Shown here: piece after piece, positions 34,818 to 43,896 of the stretch
Layout: each line of letters begins with the position of its first letter
How positions within the stretch are numbered: position 1 is the stretch's first letter
DNA from: Bacteroidales bacterium
GTDB taxonomy: Bacteria > Bacteroidota > Bacteroidia > Bacteroidales > Muribaculaceae
NCBI GenBank assembly: GCA_014800895.1
Contig: JAAVFG010000020.1
Coordinates: 39,116 to 93,985 of the forward strand
Length of the DNA stretch: 54,870 nt
Direction: 5' to 3'
The notes under the pieces: model-generated
The model's database searches: none
What the model was told of the DNA's origin: nothing
What the model saw: the letters and a program-made list of their open reading frames with translations, nothing else
Translations under genes and position numbers: made by a program

Positions 34818-35768
34818 TTAAAGATTAATAAAGCTAAGAGGGGAGTATCCTAAAAGGAAGGCACTTGCTTCCATTCTTTTCTTACCTGCCGGCTGTAAGG
34901 ATAGAATCTCCACAGCTCCTTCGCCGCAACCGACAAAGAGTTTCTTCCCTTCGACCTTTACCTCACCCGGTTGAAGCATATTGAACTCATCCGCTGGTTT
35001 AACTTCAAAAATCTTAACGTCCAATGCCTTCCCGGATTCCATTTCCATCACTGACCATGCAGCGGGATAAGGGGATAAACCGCGGACATGATTGAAAATT
35101 TTTTCAGCTGATTGATTCCAGTCAATCCTGCAATCCTCCTTGAAAATCTTTGGGGCAGGAGTAAATTCACCCTCCGGCTGAGGAACTGTCTGAAGACTAC
35201 CGTCAAGGATGGATTCCACAGTGTGCAACACACACTCCGCACCAATCTCCATGAGCTTGTCATGAATAGTGCCGGCATTGTCCTCGGGAAGGATATCAAT
35301 CCTGCGCTGTTCGATCATATCACCGGTGTCAATCTCATGCTTTAGGAAGAAAGTAGTGATACCGGTCTCCTTCTCGCCGTTCATAATAGCACGGTTTATA
35401 GGGGCGGCACCACGATATTTCGGGAGCAGCGAGCCATGCAGATTAAAAGTGCCTAAATGCGGCATGGTCCACACCACCTCCGGCAACATTCGGAAAGCGA
35501 TGACAATAAAAAGATCGGCATTAATCTCACGCAGAGCTTCAACAAATGCAGGATCTTTTAATTTTTCAGGCTGGAGCAAAGGGAGATTGTGCTCTACCGC
35601 GTACTTCTTAACGTCACTTTGCATAATCTTTTTGCCACGGCCTGCCTGCTTATCAGGCATTGTGACCACAGCTGCAACATTATAGCCGTCATTCACTAAG
35701 GCGTCAAGGCTCTTTACTGCAAATTCGGGAGTACCGAAAAAAACTATTTTAAGATCTTTCTTTGTCAT
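34818..35768 (-). CDS. fmt: Methionyl-tRNA formyltransferase
   Basis: A 316-residue cytoplasmic enzyme that formylates initiator Met-tRNA using 10-formyltetrahydrofolate. The catalytic core has N109 and H111 in FNLHGSLLPKYRGAAPINRA and D147 in HEIDTGD; the C-terminal OB-like domain (about 210-316) contributes tRNA binding. Length is typical. It lies 63 bases after the chloride channel gene and 48 bases before menD, in the same directon, without a terminator in either gap. Confidence 0.97.
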   Translation of the reverse strand: MTKKDLKIVFFGTPEFAVKSLDALVNDGYNVAAVVTMPDKQAGRGKKIMQSDVKKYAVEHNLPLLQPEKLKDPAFVEALREINADLFIVIAFRMLPEVVWTMPHLGTFNLHGSLLPKYRGAAPINRAIMNGEKETGITTFFLKHEIDTGDMIEQRRIDILPEDNAGTIHDKLMEIGAECVLHTVESILDGSLQTVPQPEGEFTPAPKIFKEDCRIDWNQSAEKIFNHVRGLSPYPAAWSVMEMESGKALDVKIFEVKPADEFNMLQPGEVKVEGKKLFVGCGEGAVEILSLQPAGKKRMEASAFLLGYSPLSFINL

Positions 35769-35831
35769 GATAAGTATATTAATAAATGTTCCTTTTAGTC
35801 TTCCTTAAAGTTTTTGGCGCTTTGACATATG

Positions 35832-37631
35832 TCAATCCTCCGTGAAATGCTTAAGCACCCTTCGATAAGAGGTGAAGATTTTTGATTTTGAAACAAACCC
35901 GACATATCTGCCATTATCCACCACGGGAAGATTCCAGGCATTGGTGCGGTCGAATGTCTCCATCACTTTCTCCATTGTATCAGTCAATTCAATAGTGGCA
36001 GGGACAGAAGACATAAATCGCGATACGTGCATCTTCTTATATAGATCCGGACGGAACATTATATTTCTTATTTCATCAAGGTTGACCACTCCTTTAAGCA
36101 TCCCTTCATCATCCACTACAGGGAAGAGATTACGGTTGCATACGGAAATAGTATTTACCATCGCCTTCAGATTCATCTCGGGATGGACGCATTTGAAGTC
36201 TTTTTCAATAACGTTATCCAGTTTCAGGAGCGTCAGCACGGCTTTATCCTTCTCATGGGTGAGAAGGTCGCCCTGCCGGGCAAGACGCATGGTATATATG
36301 CTATAAGGCAGAAACATCTTGATAGTCATATAGGCAAGGAGGGATACAATCAGGAGAGGAAGGAAGAGATTATATCCTCCCGTCATCTCGGCGGTAAGGA
36401 AGATAGCCATAAGGGGAGCGTGCATGACGCCGCTCATCACCCCCGCCATACCAATCAACGCGAAGTTTTTCTGTGAGAGGTGTATTCCTATATCCAGATT
36501 GTTGAGGATGTAGGCGAAAAGGAAGCCGCAGAGAGCACCCACAAAAAGGGAGGGTGCAAACGTTCCACCGACTCCGCCTGCTCCATTTGTCGCGGATGTG
36601 GCGAAAGCTTTGAAGAGCATCACCGCCGTAATAAAGAGAGTCAGAAACCAAATCTCTCCACGGTCGACATAAAAGAAAGTGCCGTCCACTACCTTATTTA
36701 TATCCCCATCAAGAAGGTTCTCGATCGTGCCGTAACCCTCGCCATAAAGGGGAGGAAAAATGAAAATCAAGGAAGCGAGAATCACGCCTCCTATTGTAAT
36801 CTTGAGAAACTTATTCGGAATCTTGGAGAAAATTGTCTCCATCCAGAACATCACCTTAGTGAAATAGAGAGAGACGAGTCCGCAGACAATTCCAAGGAGA
36901 ATGGTGTAAGGTATTCTATCAGTGAAGAAGGGCTCGCTCTGAGCGAAGAAGAACTCGGAATTATACCCCTCCATGACGTAAGCCACGGTAGCGCCGGCGA
37001 TAGAAGCAATTAGCAGAGGCATCACTGTAAGCCCTGTCAGGTCAATCATCAGTACCTCCAGGGTGAAAAGCATTCCTGCAATAGGGGCGCGGAAGATACC
37101 GGCGATACCGGCTGCTGCTCCGCAACCGACAAGAATCATCAGCACCTTCGGGGAGAGACGGAATGCCTGACCCACATTGGAGCCGATCGCCGCGCCGGTA
37201 AAGACTATCGGACCCTCTGCACCGACCGAACCACCAAATCCTATCGTAATGGAAGAAGCCACCAAGGAGGCGTACATATTCTTCTTTTTCAGGCGTGATT
37301 TCCGGCGCGAAATGGCATAGAGCACCTTGGTCACACCATGAGAGATATTATCCTTTACCACATATTTTAAGAAAAGTGTGACAATAAGGATACCTATCAC
37401 GGGATAGACCAGATACAGCCAGTTGGCGGAGGTGGTCTGAAAACCGGAGGTCAAAGCATGCGCCACAAGATGGATAAGATATTTCAGAAGCTGCGCCGCA
37501 AAACCGCAGACAATTCCCACTATCAGAGCAAGGAAGACCACGAATCGGTTTTCATTGATGTGGTGTTCGCGCCATATTACGAAGCGAAGCCACATCTCAG
37601 TAAATTTATTATGCCTTTCAGTATAAGCCAT
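35832..37631 (-). CDS. CLC-family chloride channel or antiporter with two CBS domains
   Basis: A 599-residue inner-membrane protein. About ten membrane segments carry the CLC motifs GGSVGAEGPIVF (gating glutamate E139), FRAPIAGMLFTLEV and GGVGGTFAPSLFVGA. Two CBS domains follow (about 465-590), which in this family bind adenine nucleotides and tune transport. The first CLC motif GSGIP is not obvious: DNISHGVTKVL stands in its place, so the anion selectivity may differ. It starts five bases after the tsaC/ywlC-type gene. Whether it is a channel or a proton antiporter cannot be told. Confidence 0.93.
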   Translation of the reverse strand: MAYTERHNKFTEMWLRFVIWREHHINENRFVVFLALIVGIVCGFAAQLLKYLIHLVAHALTSGFQTTSANWLYLVYPVIGILIVTLFLKYVVKDNISHGVTKVLYAISRRKSRLKKKNMYASLVASSITIGFGGSVGAEGPIVFTGAAIGSNVGQAFRLSPKVLMILVGCGAAAGIAGIFRAPIAGMLFTLEVLMIDLTGLTVMPLLIASIAGATVAYVMEGYNSEFFFAQSEPFFTDRIPYTILLGIVCGLVSLYFTKVMFWMETIFSKIPNKFLKITIGGVILASLIFIFPPLYGEGYGTIENLLDGDINKVVDGTFFYVDRGEIWFLTLFITAVMLFKAFATSATNGAGGVGGTFAPSLFVGALCGFLFAYILNNLDIGIHLSQKNFALIGMAGVMSGVMHAPLMAIFLTAEMTGGYNLFLPLLIVSLLAYMTIKMFLPYSIYTMRLARQGDLLTHEKDKAVLTLLKLDNVIEKDFKCVHPEMNLKAMVNTISVCNRNLFPVVDDEGMLKGVVNLDEIRNIMFRPDLYKKMHVSRFMSSVPATIELTDTMEKVMETFDRTNAWNLPVVDNGRYVGFVSKSKIFTSYRRVLKHFTED

Positions 37632-37636
37632 TCAGT

Positions 37637-38197
37637 TTATCTTATGATTTTAATAACCGAGTCATTACCAACTTTTATGATATTGCTCGGGCGAGCCTCC
37701 GGAGAATCTTCTCTTCCATATTCCACCACATAATCCACTCCGTTTATAATCTCCGGGTCAATCTTAGAAAAGGATGAGGGGGCGGGGTGTCCGCTGATAT
37801 TGGCGGAGGTAGAGACTAAAGGATGACGTAGACGCAGACATAGAGATGAAGAAAACTTCTCTTTTGTGATACGGAATCCGGCTGAGCCATCCTCTGCGAG
37901 AAGATTGGAGGCGATATTGACGGGATTGTCGTAAATGATAGTCAGAGGGTTGACCGCCGCGTCGAGCAGCTGCCATGCTGCATCGGGAATATTCTGAACG
38001 TATGACTGCAGTTGCCCCTCGGAGCCAACCAACATCAGCATCGCTTTGGAATCAGCTCTCTGCTTCAATTTGAATATCTTTTCAACCGCTTCGGGATTAG
38101 TGGCATCACATCCGATACCCCATACAGTATCTGTGGGATATAGAATTATTCCACCTTCACGGAGCACAGCTAAAGCTTTATCAAGACTCTCCTTCAT
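37637..38197 (-). CDS. tsaC: L-threonylcarbamoyladenylate synthase (Sua5/YrdC/YwlC)
   Basis: A 186-residue cytoplasmic enzyme that makes threonylcarbamoyl-AMP from threonine, bicarbonate and ATP for the t6A37 modification of tRNA. Typical motifs are GGIILYPTDTVWGIGCDA, KLKQRADSKAMLMLV and VSTSANISGHPAPSSF. It is the short YrdC type, without the Sua5 C-terminal domain. I place the start at the ATG at 38195-38197 (MKESLDKALAVL), 19 bases after the nadE stop; an in-frame ATG 69 bases upstream would overlap nadE and add a basic tail absent from the family. tsaD, a later enzyme of the pathway, lies about 5 kb away. Confidence 0.93.
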   Translation of the reverse strand: MKESLDKALAVLREGGIILYPTDTVWGIGCDATNPEAVEKIFKLKQRADSKAMLMLVGSEGQLQSYVQNIPDAAWQLLDAAVNPLTIIYDNPVNIASNLLAEDGSAGFRITKEKFSSSLCLRLRHPLVSTSANISGHPAPSSFSKIDPEIINGVDYVVEYGREDSPEARPSNIIKVGNDSVIKIIR

Positions 38198-38216
38198 AGT
38201 AACTGCTCTTAAAAAT

Positions 38217-40238
38217 TTAACAATCCAACGCTTCCGCTTCATTAATCCAAAGCGCGGCAGAGGCATCCGAAGGCATACGCCAGTCGCCGCGGGGGGAGAG
38301 ACATACCGAACCGACCTTTACTCCGTCAGGCATACATGATCGTTTGAACTGCTGGCTGAAGAAACGGCGATAGAATGTGACAAGCCACTTCTTGATTGTG
38401 GGTTTGTCATAAACACCCTCAAAAGCTTTAGAGGCGAGATTGAAGATTTTGGTAGGAGAGAAAGAATGACGGAGCATGGAATGAAGGAAGAAATCGTGCA
38501 ATTCGTAAGGGCCCACAAAATCTTCTGTCTTCTGCGCTATAGTTCCGTCAGCAGCCGCAGGAAGGAGCTCCGGGCTGATAGGGGTGTCAATTATATCCTG
38601 AAGAGTAGCTTTTACTTTCTCATTGTTTTCAGATAGCATATAGCCGCGCACAAGGTCACGGACGAGCGTCTTTGGAATTGAGGCGTTAACGCCATACATC
38701 GACATCTGGTCGCCGTTGTAAGTACACCATCCCAATGCCAATTCCGAAAGGTCACCGGTGCCTATCACGATACCACCGGTTTTATTAGCCATATCCATAA
38801 GGATCTGTGTCCTCTCGCGTGCTTGCGAATTTTCATAAGTGGCATCATGTTTCTCCGGATTCTGACCGATATCTTCAAAATGTATCTGCACAGCCTTGTT
38901 TATAGGAATTTCCATGGGTGTCACTCCAAGTTCCTCCATGAGATTCCATGCGTTATTATGAGTACGGTTTGTCGTGCCGAAACCGGGCATAGTTATACCG
39001 ATAATCCCTTTTCTATCCAATCCGAGCATATCGAATGCCTTGACAGTGACAAGCAGAGCGAGCGTTGAGTCAAGACCTCCGGAAATACCGATAACAGCCT
39101 TGGAGCAATTAATGGCTCTCAGACGCTGCGCAAGACCCCAAGCCTGAATAGAAGAGATCTCCTCGCACCGTTCGCGTAGTCTCGCCTCATTTTTCTCAAC
39201 AAAGGGAGTGGGGTTGATAAATCGGTATTTAAGGGGCTCGAAAGGATTCTCTTCCATTTTAACAGGATCAGAAGATGTGTCGATGTGAAGCTCACCGGTC
39301 CAATCTTCCTCATCAATGAAATTGGAATGACATGTAGAGTGACTCTTCCCTGAATTGAACGGTTGCCCGAATGTGTTATGACGTATACGGTCGGTGCGTA
39401 GTGCCTCAACGTCAATATCGGCTATCTCCATCTGAGGGGAGAGTACGAAGCGTTCCGACTCGCAAAGAATAGTTCCATTCTCCGCAATGATACAGTTTCC
39501 GGAAAACGCGAGATCAGTTGAGGATTCACCGGTGCCGGCGGAAGAATAGACATATCCGCAGCGGCAACGGGCTGACTGCTGTTCTACGAGCGAAAGGAGA
39601 TATTTATGTTTACCTGCTATCTCATCAGTAGCGGAAAGATTTACTATGATATCAGCACCGCTTTGCGCCATTTCTACTGCCGGAGGATTGGGAACCCAAA
39701 GGTCCTCACAAATCTCCACTCCGAATTTAAACCCGGAATGATTGAATACTTGTCCGGGAGCGATTTTCCCGTTTAAGCTCTCTACCTCGAAAGGAGAATT
39801 TTTGTATGTTATGGAAACTTCTTCGTCAAGGTTGATACCGGACTTAAACCATCGTTGCTCATAAAATTCACCGTAATTTGGCAGGTATGATTTGGGTACT
39901 ATGCCAAGCAGAGCATTTTGCTTTATTACGGCGGCGCAGTTATATAGGGCGTTATTTATGGCAATAGGAAGGCCCACCACAACAACTATACGCGAAGAAC
40001 GAAGAGCCCGGGCAATGGTCGCCACGGCACGCAACGCTTTATCCTGGAGATTGGTCTGGAAGAAGAGATCCGCACACGTATAGCCGGTAAGGGATAGTTC
40101 GGGAAAAACAATCAGTTCCACATGCTCTTCCTCAGCCTTCCTTACCATTTTCAAGATATTATCCAGATTGAAATCCACGTTGCCCGGTTTTACTTCCGGT
40201 TTGGCGGCGGCAACGCGCACGAACCCATCTTTCGTCAT
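38217..40238 (-). CDS. nadE: Glutamine-dependent NAD+ synthetase
   Basis: A 673-residue two-domain cytoplasmic enzyme, last step of NAD synthesis: deamido-NAD is amidated using ammonia released from glutamine. The N-terminal nitrilase-type glutaminase domain (about 1-290) has the triad E47 (FPELSLTGY), K116 (VPKSYLPN) and C177 (VEICEDLW). The C-terminal synthetase domain has the ATP loop SGGLDS (386-391) and GDLSELALGWCTYNGDQM. It is the first gene of an eight-gene directon running to menE and has its own promoter upstream. Confidence 0.97.
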   Translation of the reverse strand: MTKDGFVRVAAAKPEVKPGNVDFNLDNILKMVRKAEEEHVELIVFPELSLTGYTCADLFFQTNLQDKALRAVATIARALRSSRIVVVVGLPIAINNALYNCAAVIKQNALLGIVPKSYLPNYGEFYEQRWFKSGINLDEEVSITYKNSPFEVESLNGKIAPGQVFNHSGFKFGVEICEDLWVPNPPAVEMAQSGADIIVNLSATDEIAGKHKYLLSLVEQQSARCRCGYVYSSAGTGESSTDLAFSGNCIIAENGTILCESERFVLSPQMEIADIDVEALRTDRIRHNTFGQPFNSGKSHSTCHSNFIDEEDWTGELHIDTSSDPVKMEENPFEPLKYRFINPTPFVEKNEARLRERCEEISSIQAWGLAQRLRAINCSKAVIGISGGLDSTLALLVTVKAFDMLGLDRKGIIGITMPGFGTTNRTHNNAWNLMEELGVTPMEIPINKAVQIHFEDIGQNPEKHDATYENSQARERTQILMDMANKTGGIVIGTGDLSELALGWCTYNGDQMSMYGVNASIPKTLVRDLVRGYMLSENNEKVKATLQDIIDTPISPELLPAAADGTIAQKTEDFVGPYELHDFFLHSMLRHSFSPTKIFNLASKAFEGVYDKPTIKKWLVTFYRRFFSQQFKRSCMPDGVKVGSVCLSPRGDWRMPSDASAALWINEAEALDC

Positions 40239-40315
40239 AATCTAACTATTTTTGTTAATCGATGTCCACAATCAAAGGATATATATATTCCGGTCTGAAA
40301 AATGAATGCATATTA

Positions 40316-40347
40316 CAAAGGTAACTAAACATTTTTAGAATTAGAAA
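40316..40347 (-). promoter_or_regulatory. Bacteroidota promoter of nadE and the following directon
   Basis: On the minus strand TTTC (40344-40347) is followed after 20 bases by TACCTTTG (40316-40323), a full TAnnTTTG match. The leader to the nadE start is about 70 bases. Confidence 0.6.
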
Positions 40348-40418
40348 TGTTAAAAAGGAAAATAATATGTCGTAAGTGTTAAATTTTTTCCACTTTCGCT
40401 TCATCTAATTGAAAATAT

Positions 40419-40901
40419 ATGAATTTGCAGAAAAAAATTGCAGGATTGTTGCTTGTAGCGGGCACTGTCATTTGTCCTCTTTCCGGACAGGCGCAGACCG
40501 GTGAGAAGTCATTGGGATTGATGGGAGGTTATTCCTCTTATAACAACAGCGGATATCTTGGAGTAGATTTCCAGTATTCTTTCGCAAGTCATGTGCGTAT
40601 TGCTCCTGACATTGCCTATAGTTTCAAGAATGAGGGCAAATCCGCCTTTATCCTTGATGTTGATATGCATTTTCCCTTTGCGCTTGCAAAAGGAGTGGCG
40701 ATATATCCCTTGGTAGGATTTGCGTTCAACAACTGGTCGTATGAGGGAGGAGGACATGCCAACAGGGCAGGTGCCAATTTCGGAGGAGGTTTTGATTTCA
40801 ACCTCACATCGGATCTGAAATTGTCATTGCAGGCAAAATACTCCTTGATGAAAGATACCGATGGAGCATTCGTCGGAGTCGGAATCGGGTATAGATTCTA
40901 A
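40419..40901 (+). CDS. Small outer-membrane beta-barrel protein
   Basis: A 160-residue protein with a signal peptide (MNLQKKIAGLLLVAGTVICPLSGQAQ) and a chain of alternating amphipathic strands with aromatic girdles (LGLMGGYSSYNNSGYLGVDFQYSF, VRIAPDIAYSFKN, GVAIYPLVGFAFNNWSY, LKLSLQAKYSLM), ending in the outer-membrane signature GVGIGYRF with terminal phenylalanine. An eight-stranded OmpX/porin-family-type barrel fits the length. Function is unknown. It has a long hairpin terminator downstream and no convincing promoter box upstream, only a degraded CACTTTCG about 25 bases before the start. Confidence 0.8.
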   Translation: MNLQKKIAGLLLVAGTVICPLSGQAQTGEKSLGLMGGYSSYNNSGYLGVDFQYSFASHVRIAPDIAYSFKNEGKSAFILDVDMHFPFALAKGVAIYPLVGFAFNNWSYEGGGHANRAGANFGGGFDFNLTSDLKLSLQAKYSLMKDTDGAFVGVGIGYRF

Positions 40902-40924
40902 AAAAGAAAAAATGTAATCAAAAG

Positions 40925-40980
40925 ATATAGCAAATTAGTGCCGTTACTTCGGTAGCGGCACTATTTTGCTATATATTTAT
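40925..40980 (+). terminator. Intrinsic terminator of the beta-barrel gene
   Basis: A long stem, ATATAGCAAA-t-TAGTGCCG (40925-40943) with CGGCACTA-t-TTTGCTATAT (40956-40974), one mismatch, followed by an A/T-rich tail ending ATTTAT. Confidence 0.8.
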
Positions 40981-41000
40981 ATAAAGAAAAAAGAGATAGA

Positions 41001-41071
41001 TAAGTAGCTACTAAAAATTAATCGATATGTGTTTTTAATATAGTTCGTCATTAATTCTTAGTAGCTGCTTA
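41001..41071. repeat. 22-base inverted repeat of unknown role
   Basis: Arms 41001-41022 (TAAGTAGCTACTAAAAATTA then AT) and 41050-41071 are inverted copies matching at 20 of 22 positions, with a 27-base spacer. It lies between two terminators of converging units, has no T tail of its own and no ORF inside. Confidence 0.6.
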
Positions 41072-41119
41072 ATAATAAATATGCGAAAGCAATGAAAAGA
41101 GAGGGGAGATAAGTCGAAA

Positions 41120-41161
41120 GGGGAGAAAAAATAAAATGGACCTCAAGACTGAGATCCATTT
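41120..41161 (-). terminator. Intrinsic terminator of the rpmB-rpmG-DUF4295 operon
   Basis: AAATGGA-c-CTCA (41134-41145) pairs with TGAG-a-TCCATTT (41150-41161). On the minus strand it is followed by TTATTTTTTCTCC. It lies 22 bases after the last stop codon. Confidence 0.8.
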
Positions 41162-41183
41162 ATATTTTGAAAAGAGTGCTCAA

Positions 41184-41333
41184 TTATTTGAGAGCATCTT
41201 TCACTGCATCATTAGGCACCATTTCCTCTTTGAACATATAAGCGCCTGTTTTAGGAGACTTCTCCATTTTGATGACTTTGCTGTAAGTACGACCTTCACC
41301 TTTCTGAAGAGACGCGACGGTTTTCTTTGCCAT
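41184..41333 (-). CDS. DUF4295 family small protein
   Basis: A 49-residue basic protein, MAKKTVASLQKGEGRTYSKV followed by IKMEKSPKTGAYMFKEEMV and ending NDAVKDALK. I recognise it as the small DUF4295 family that in Bacteroidota is encoded directly behind rpmB and rpmG. Its function is not established to my knowledge; location and charge suggest a ribosome-linked role. It starts ten bases after the rpmG stop and ends 22 bases before the operon terminator. Confidence 0.88.
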   Translation of the reverse strand: MAKKTVASLQKGEGRTYSKVIKMEKSPKTGAYMFKEEMVPNDAVKDALK

Positions 41334-41343
41334 TTTTCAGTGC

Positions 41344-41532
41344 TTATTTAATTTCTTTGTGAACGGTTACTTTCTTAAGGATGGGGTTGTATTTCTTCAA
41401 CTCCAGACGACCGGTTGTATTTTTACGGTTTTTGGTAGTGATGTAACGAGACATACCGGGCATACCGCTTGCCTTATGTTCGGTGCATTCCAGAATCACC
41501 TGGACTCTGTTGCCTTTAGCTTTCTTTGCCAT
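41344..41532 (-). CDS. rpmG: 50S ribosomal protein L33
   Basis: A 62-residue ribosomal protein of the large subunit. The chain [20 protein letters not shown] and then [21 protein letters not shown] with the C-terminal VTVHKEIK is standard L33. It has no CxxC pairs, so it is the zinc-independent form. It is the middle gene of rpmB-rpmG-DUF4295, 13 bases after rpmB. Confidence 0.97.
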   Translation of the reverse strand: MAKKAKGNRVQVILECTEHKASGMPGMSRYITTKNRKNTTGRLELKKYNPILKKVTVHKEIK

Positions 41533-41545
41533 AGATCAATGAGAA

Positions 41546-41809
41546 TTAGAGAGAAAGGATTTTGATATCTTTGAAATCGAGATTGCCTTCAGCCTCAGCT
41601 TTCTTGAGGGCTGCGTTAAGTCCAATCTTATTGATAGTGCGGAGAGCTCTGGCGGAGAGACGCAATACAATCCACATGTCCTGCTCAACCCAATAGAACT
41701 TCTTTGTGTGCAAGTTTACCTCGAACTTGCGTTTGGTGCGGCGCTTAGAGTGAGATACATTGTTACCCACCTGCGCTTTTTTGCCTGTAATTTGACAAAC
41801 TTTTGACAT
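41546..41809 (-). CDS. rpmB: 50S ribosomal protein L28
   Basis: An 87-residue large-subunit ribosomal protein. [37 protein letters not shown] start ([20 protein letters not shown]) and [16 protein letters not shown] identify L28. First gene of the operon, with a near-ideal promoter about 120 bases upstream; the leader of about 110 bases could hold a ribosomal-protein autoregulatory structure, but I recognise none. Confidence 0.97.
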   Translation of the reverse strand: MSKVCQITGKKAQVGNNVSHSKRRTKRKFEVNLHTKKFYWVEQDMWIVLRLSARALRTINKIGLNAALKKAEAEGNLDFKDIKILSL

Positions 41810-41928
41810 GGCTGTTTGTATAAAACTTTATTATTTAACAATTTGGTGTTCAGGCCGCCATCTCATTCTCATATCATCACTGGTTGCATCTTTCCGGTGA
41901 CTTTTAAGGATGTGCCACAAAACGAGTG

Positions 41929-41960
41929 CAAATTTACTATTTTTCTCTCAATTATCCAAA
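41929..41960 (-). promoter_or_regulatory. Bacteroidota promoter of the rpmB operon
   Basis: On the minus strand TTTG (41957-41960) is followed after exactly 20 bases by TAAATTTG (41929-41936), a full match to the consensus, as expected for a ribosomal protein operon. Confidence 0.8.
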
Positions 41961-42053
41961 TTTTTTGTTGATAAAGTTGGAAATTTATTGATTTTCAGAT
42001 TGTGTCTGGCTGTAATCTATAGGTTTTTCTCTCTAAGATCTCTTTTCTATAGG

Positions 42054-42803
42054 TTAATCGTCATTTATATCTTCCGAGCCGGAATATGAGCTGCGAAGGA
42101 GATTAATAAGCATGAAGAGTCCGTGATTGGTAGCCTGTTCTATCACTTCATGGCGTGAACCATTGAAATGCGTACATTCGCTCACGAGTCGGTCGCCCAT
42201 TTTTGCTGCTATCCAGACGGTTCCTACCGGTTTCAGGGGTGTGCCTCCCTCCGGTCCGGCGATCCCGCTTGTGGCAATCGAGCAATCTGTATGCATCAGC
42301 CTTGATACACCCTTTGCCATCTCCTCAACAACCTCCTTGGAGACCGCACCGAAGCGGTCGAGATTACTTCTTGATACTTTCAATACTTCCGCCTTCACAT
42401 CATTACTATAGCTGACGACGCTTCCTAAGAAATATGCGGAGCTACCGGGAATCTCCACAATTTTGTGAGCAACATTCCCGCCCGTGCAGCTCTCTGCAGA
42501 GGAAACGGTAAGTTCACGCTCTTTGAGCAATTCTCCCAATACCTCCGAAGGGGTCTTGTCTTCAGTGGTGACCACTTCCTTAGAGAAGAGGGAGTTCAGG
42601 GAGGCATGGTAACGGTTCATATTAAACCGTAGGAGTTCCAGACCCGAGTTGACTCCTGTAAGCACCACGCGCGTCACAAGATTATCAGTTTCGACCGTGA
42701 TTTTTACAAACTCCGGCAGTTGCTCTTCAAAATGCCTGAGGATATTAGCTAATTCAGCTTTGGTATATCCATAGATTACTATATGTCGAGTTTCCTGGTG
42801 CAT
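42054..42803 (-). CDS. CinA-family protein, amidase form without the N-terminal domain
   Basis: A 249-residue cytoplasmic protein. The C-terminal part (about 85-235) is the CinA/PncC nicotinamide-nucleotide amidase domain: ELTVSSAESCTGGNVAHKIVEIPGSS, FLGSVVSYSND, SGIAGPEGGTPLKPVGTVWIA. The N-terminal 80 residues (YTKAELANILRHFEEQLPEF ... VVLTGVN) do not match the molybdopterin-binding-like domain of full-length CinA (about 410 residues) and may be a divergent KH-like linker or unrelated. The expected role is conversion of NMN to nicotinate mononucleotide in pyridine-nucleotide salvage. It lies 23 bases after tsaD and is likely cotranscribed. Confidence 0.85.
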   Translation of the reverse strand: MHQETRHIVIYGYTKAELANILRHFEEQLPEFVKITVETDNLVTRVVLTGVNSGLELLRFNMNRYHASLNSLFSKEVVTTEDKTPSEVLGELLKERELTVSSAESCTGGNVAHKIVEIPGSSAYFLGSVVSYSNDVKAEVLKVSRSNLDRFGAVSKEVVEEMAKGVSRLMHTDCSIATSGIAGPEGGTPLKPVGTVWIAAKMGDRLVSECTHFNGSRHEVIEQATNHGLFMLINLLRSSYSGSEDINDD

Positions 42804-42826
42804 AGAAATTTTTGATTAAAGGAGTA

Positions 42827-43843
42827 TTAAAGGGTGACTCTCGCGTATGGGGGCTGATCAAGGGAGCCGAATTCCTTCTTAAGATATTTGAAGTATCCGG
42901 CGGTAGCCACCATCGCGGCGTTATCAGTGGTAAATGAGCGTTTGGGAATCCAGGCTTTTATTCCCTCGTTCCTGCATAATTCCTCTACAGCCTCGCGCAC
43001 TCCGGAATTAGCGGACACTCCGCCTCCGATCGCCACTTCCCGGACTTTAGTCTGCCTGATAGCCTTCTTTAACTTATTAAGGAGGATATCAATGATGGTC
43101 TTCTGTAATGACGCACAAAGATCTGCAAGATTTTCCTCAATGAAATTCGGATTCTCTTTCAATCCATCCCTAACAGTGTAGAGAAAACTTGTCTTGAGAC
43201 CGCTGAATGAATAGTCAAGTCCCTGGATATGAGGTTTGCTGAATTTGAATTTCTCGGCATCCCCCTCTTTGGAAAGCCTATCGATGTGCGGACCGCCGGG
43301 ATATGGGAGACCCATCACTTTAGCGCATTTATCAAAAGCTTCTCCCGCGGCATCATCAATGGTCTGTCCTAAAATCTCCATTTCATTCTCACTCTTCACA
43401 AGCACGATCTGAGAATTGCCACCGGATATGAGTAGGCATATGAACGGGAAAGTCGGAACCGGGTCATCCTCATTTTCTCTGATGAATTGAGAGAGTACAT
43501 GTGCATGAAGATGATTTACATCAACAAGGGGAATATCAAGACCGATAGCCATACCTTTAGCGAAGGAGGTGCCGACGAGGAGCGAACCGAGCAGGCCCGG
43601 ACCGCGCGTGTAAGCTATGGCGGTCAACTCTTCACGGCTGAGACCTGCCTGACGCAAGGCTTCAGACACCACCGGCACGATGTTTTGCTGGTGGGCGCGC
43701 GATGCTAATTCAGGCACAACCCCGCCGTATGCCTCATGCACTTTCTGACTCGCTATCACATTGCTTTTCAGAATTCCGTCGCTAATTACAGCGCAGGAGG
43801 TATCATCACAAGAAGATTCTATAGCTAAAATATTTACGCTCAT
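42827..43843 (-). CDS. tsaD: tRNA threonylcarbamoyladenosine transferase TsaD
   Basis: A 338-residue ASKHA-fold enzyme that transfers the threonylcarbamoyl group to A37 of ANN-decoding tRNAs, with TsaB and TsaE elsewhere. The metal histidines are H111 and H115 in NHLHAHVLS; LAIESSCDDTSCAVI at the start, GLLGSLLVGTSFAKG and ICLLISGGNSQIVLV are nucleotide-binding segments. Full length, start ATG at 43841-43843. Divergent from the TamB-like gene. Confidence 0.97.
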   Translation of the reverse strand: MSVNILAIESSCDDTSCAVISDGILKSNVIASQKVHEAYGGVVPELASRAHQQNIVPVVSEALRQAGLSREELTAIAYTRGPGLLGSLLVGTSFAKGMAIGLDIPLVDVNHLHAHVLSQFIRENEDDPVPTFPFICLLISGGNSQIVLVKSENEMEILGQTIDDAAGEAFDKCAKVMGLPYPGGPHIDRLSKEGDAEKFKFSKPHIQGLDYSFSGLKTSFLYTVRDGLKENPNFIEENLADLCASLQKTIIDILLNKLKKAIRQTKVREVAIGGGVSANSGVREAVEELCRNEGIKAWIPKRSFTTDNAAMVATAGYFKYLKKEFGSLDQPPYARVTL

Positions 43844-43896
43844 ATAATTTTTTTTGCTATGACAAAAATAATAAATTACTCGGGATGTTCAAAATA

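Noticed and set aside
38198..38266. Longer tsaC start overlapping nadE
   Set aside because: The extension is the antisense-like tail of the nadE end region and is absent from YrdC proteins; the ATG at 38197 fits the family.
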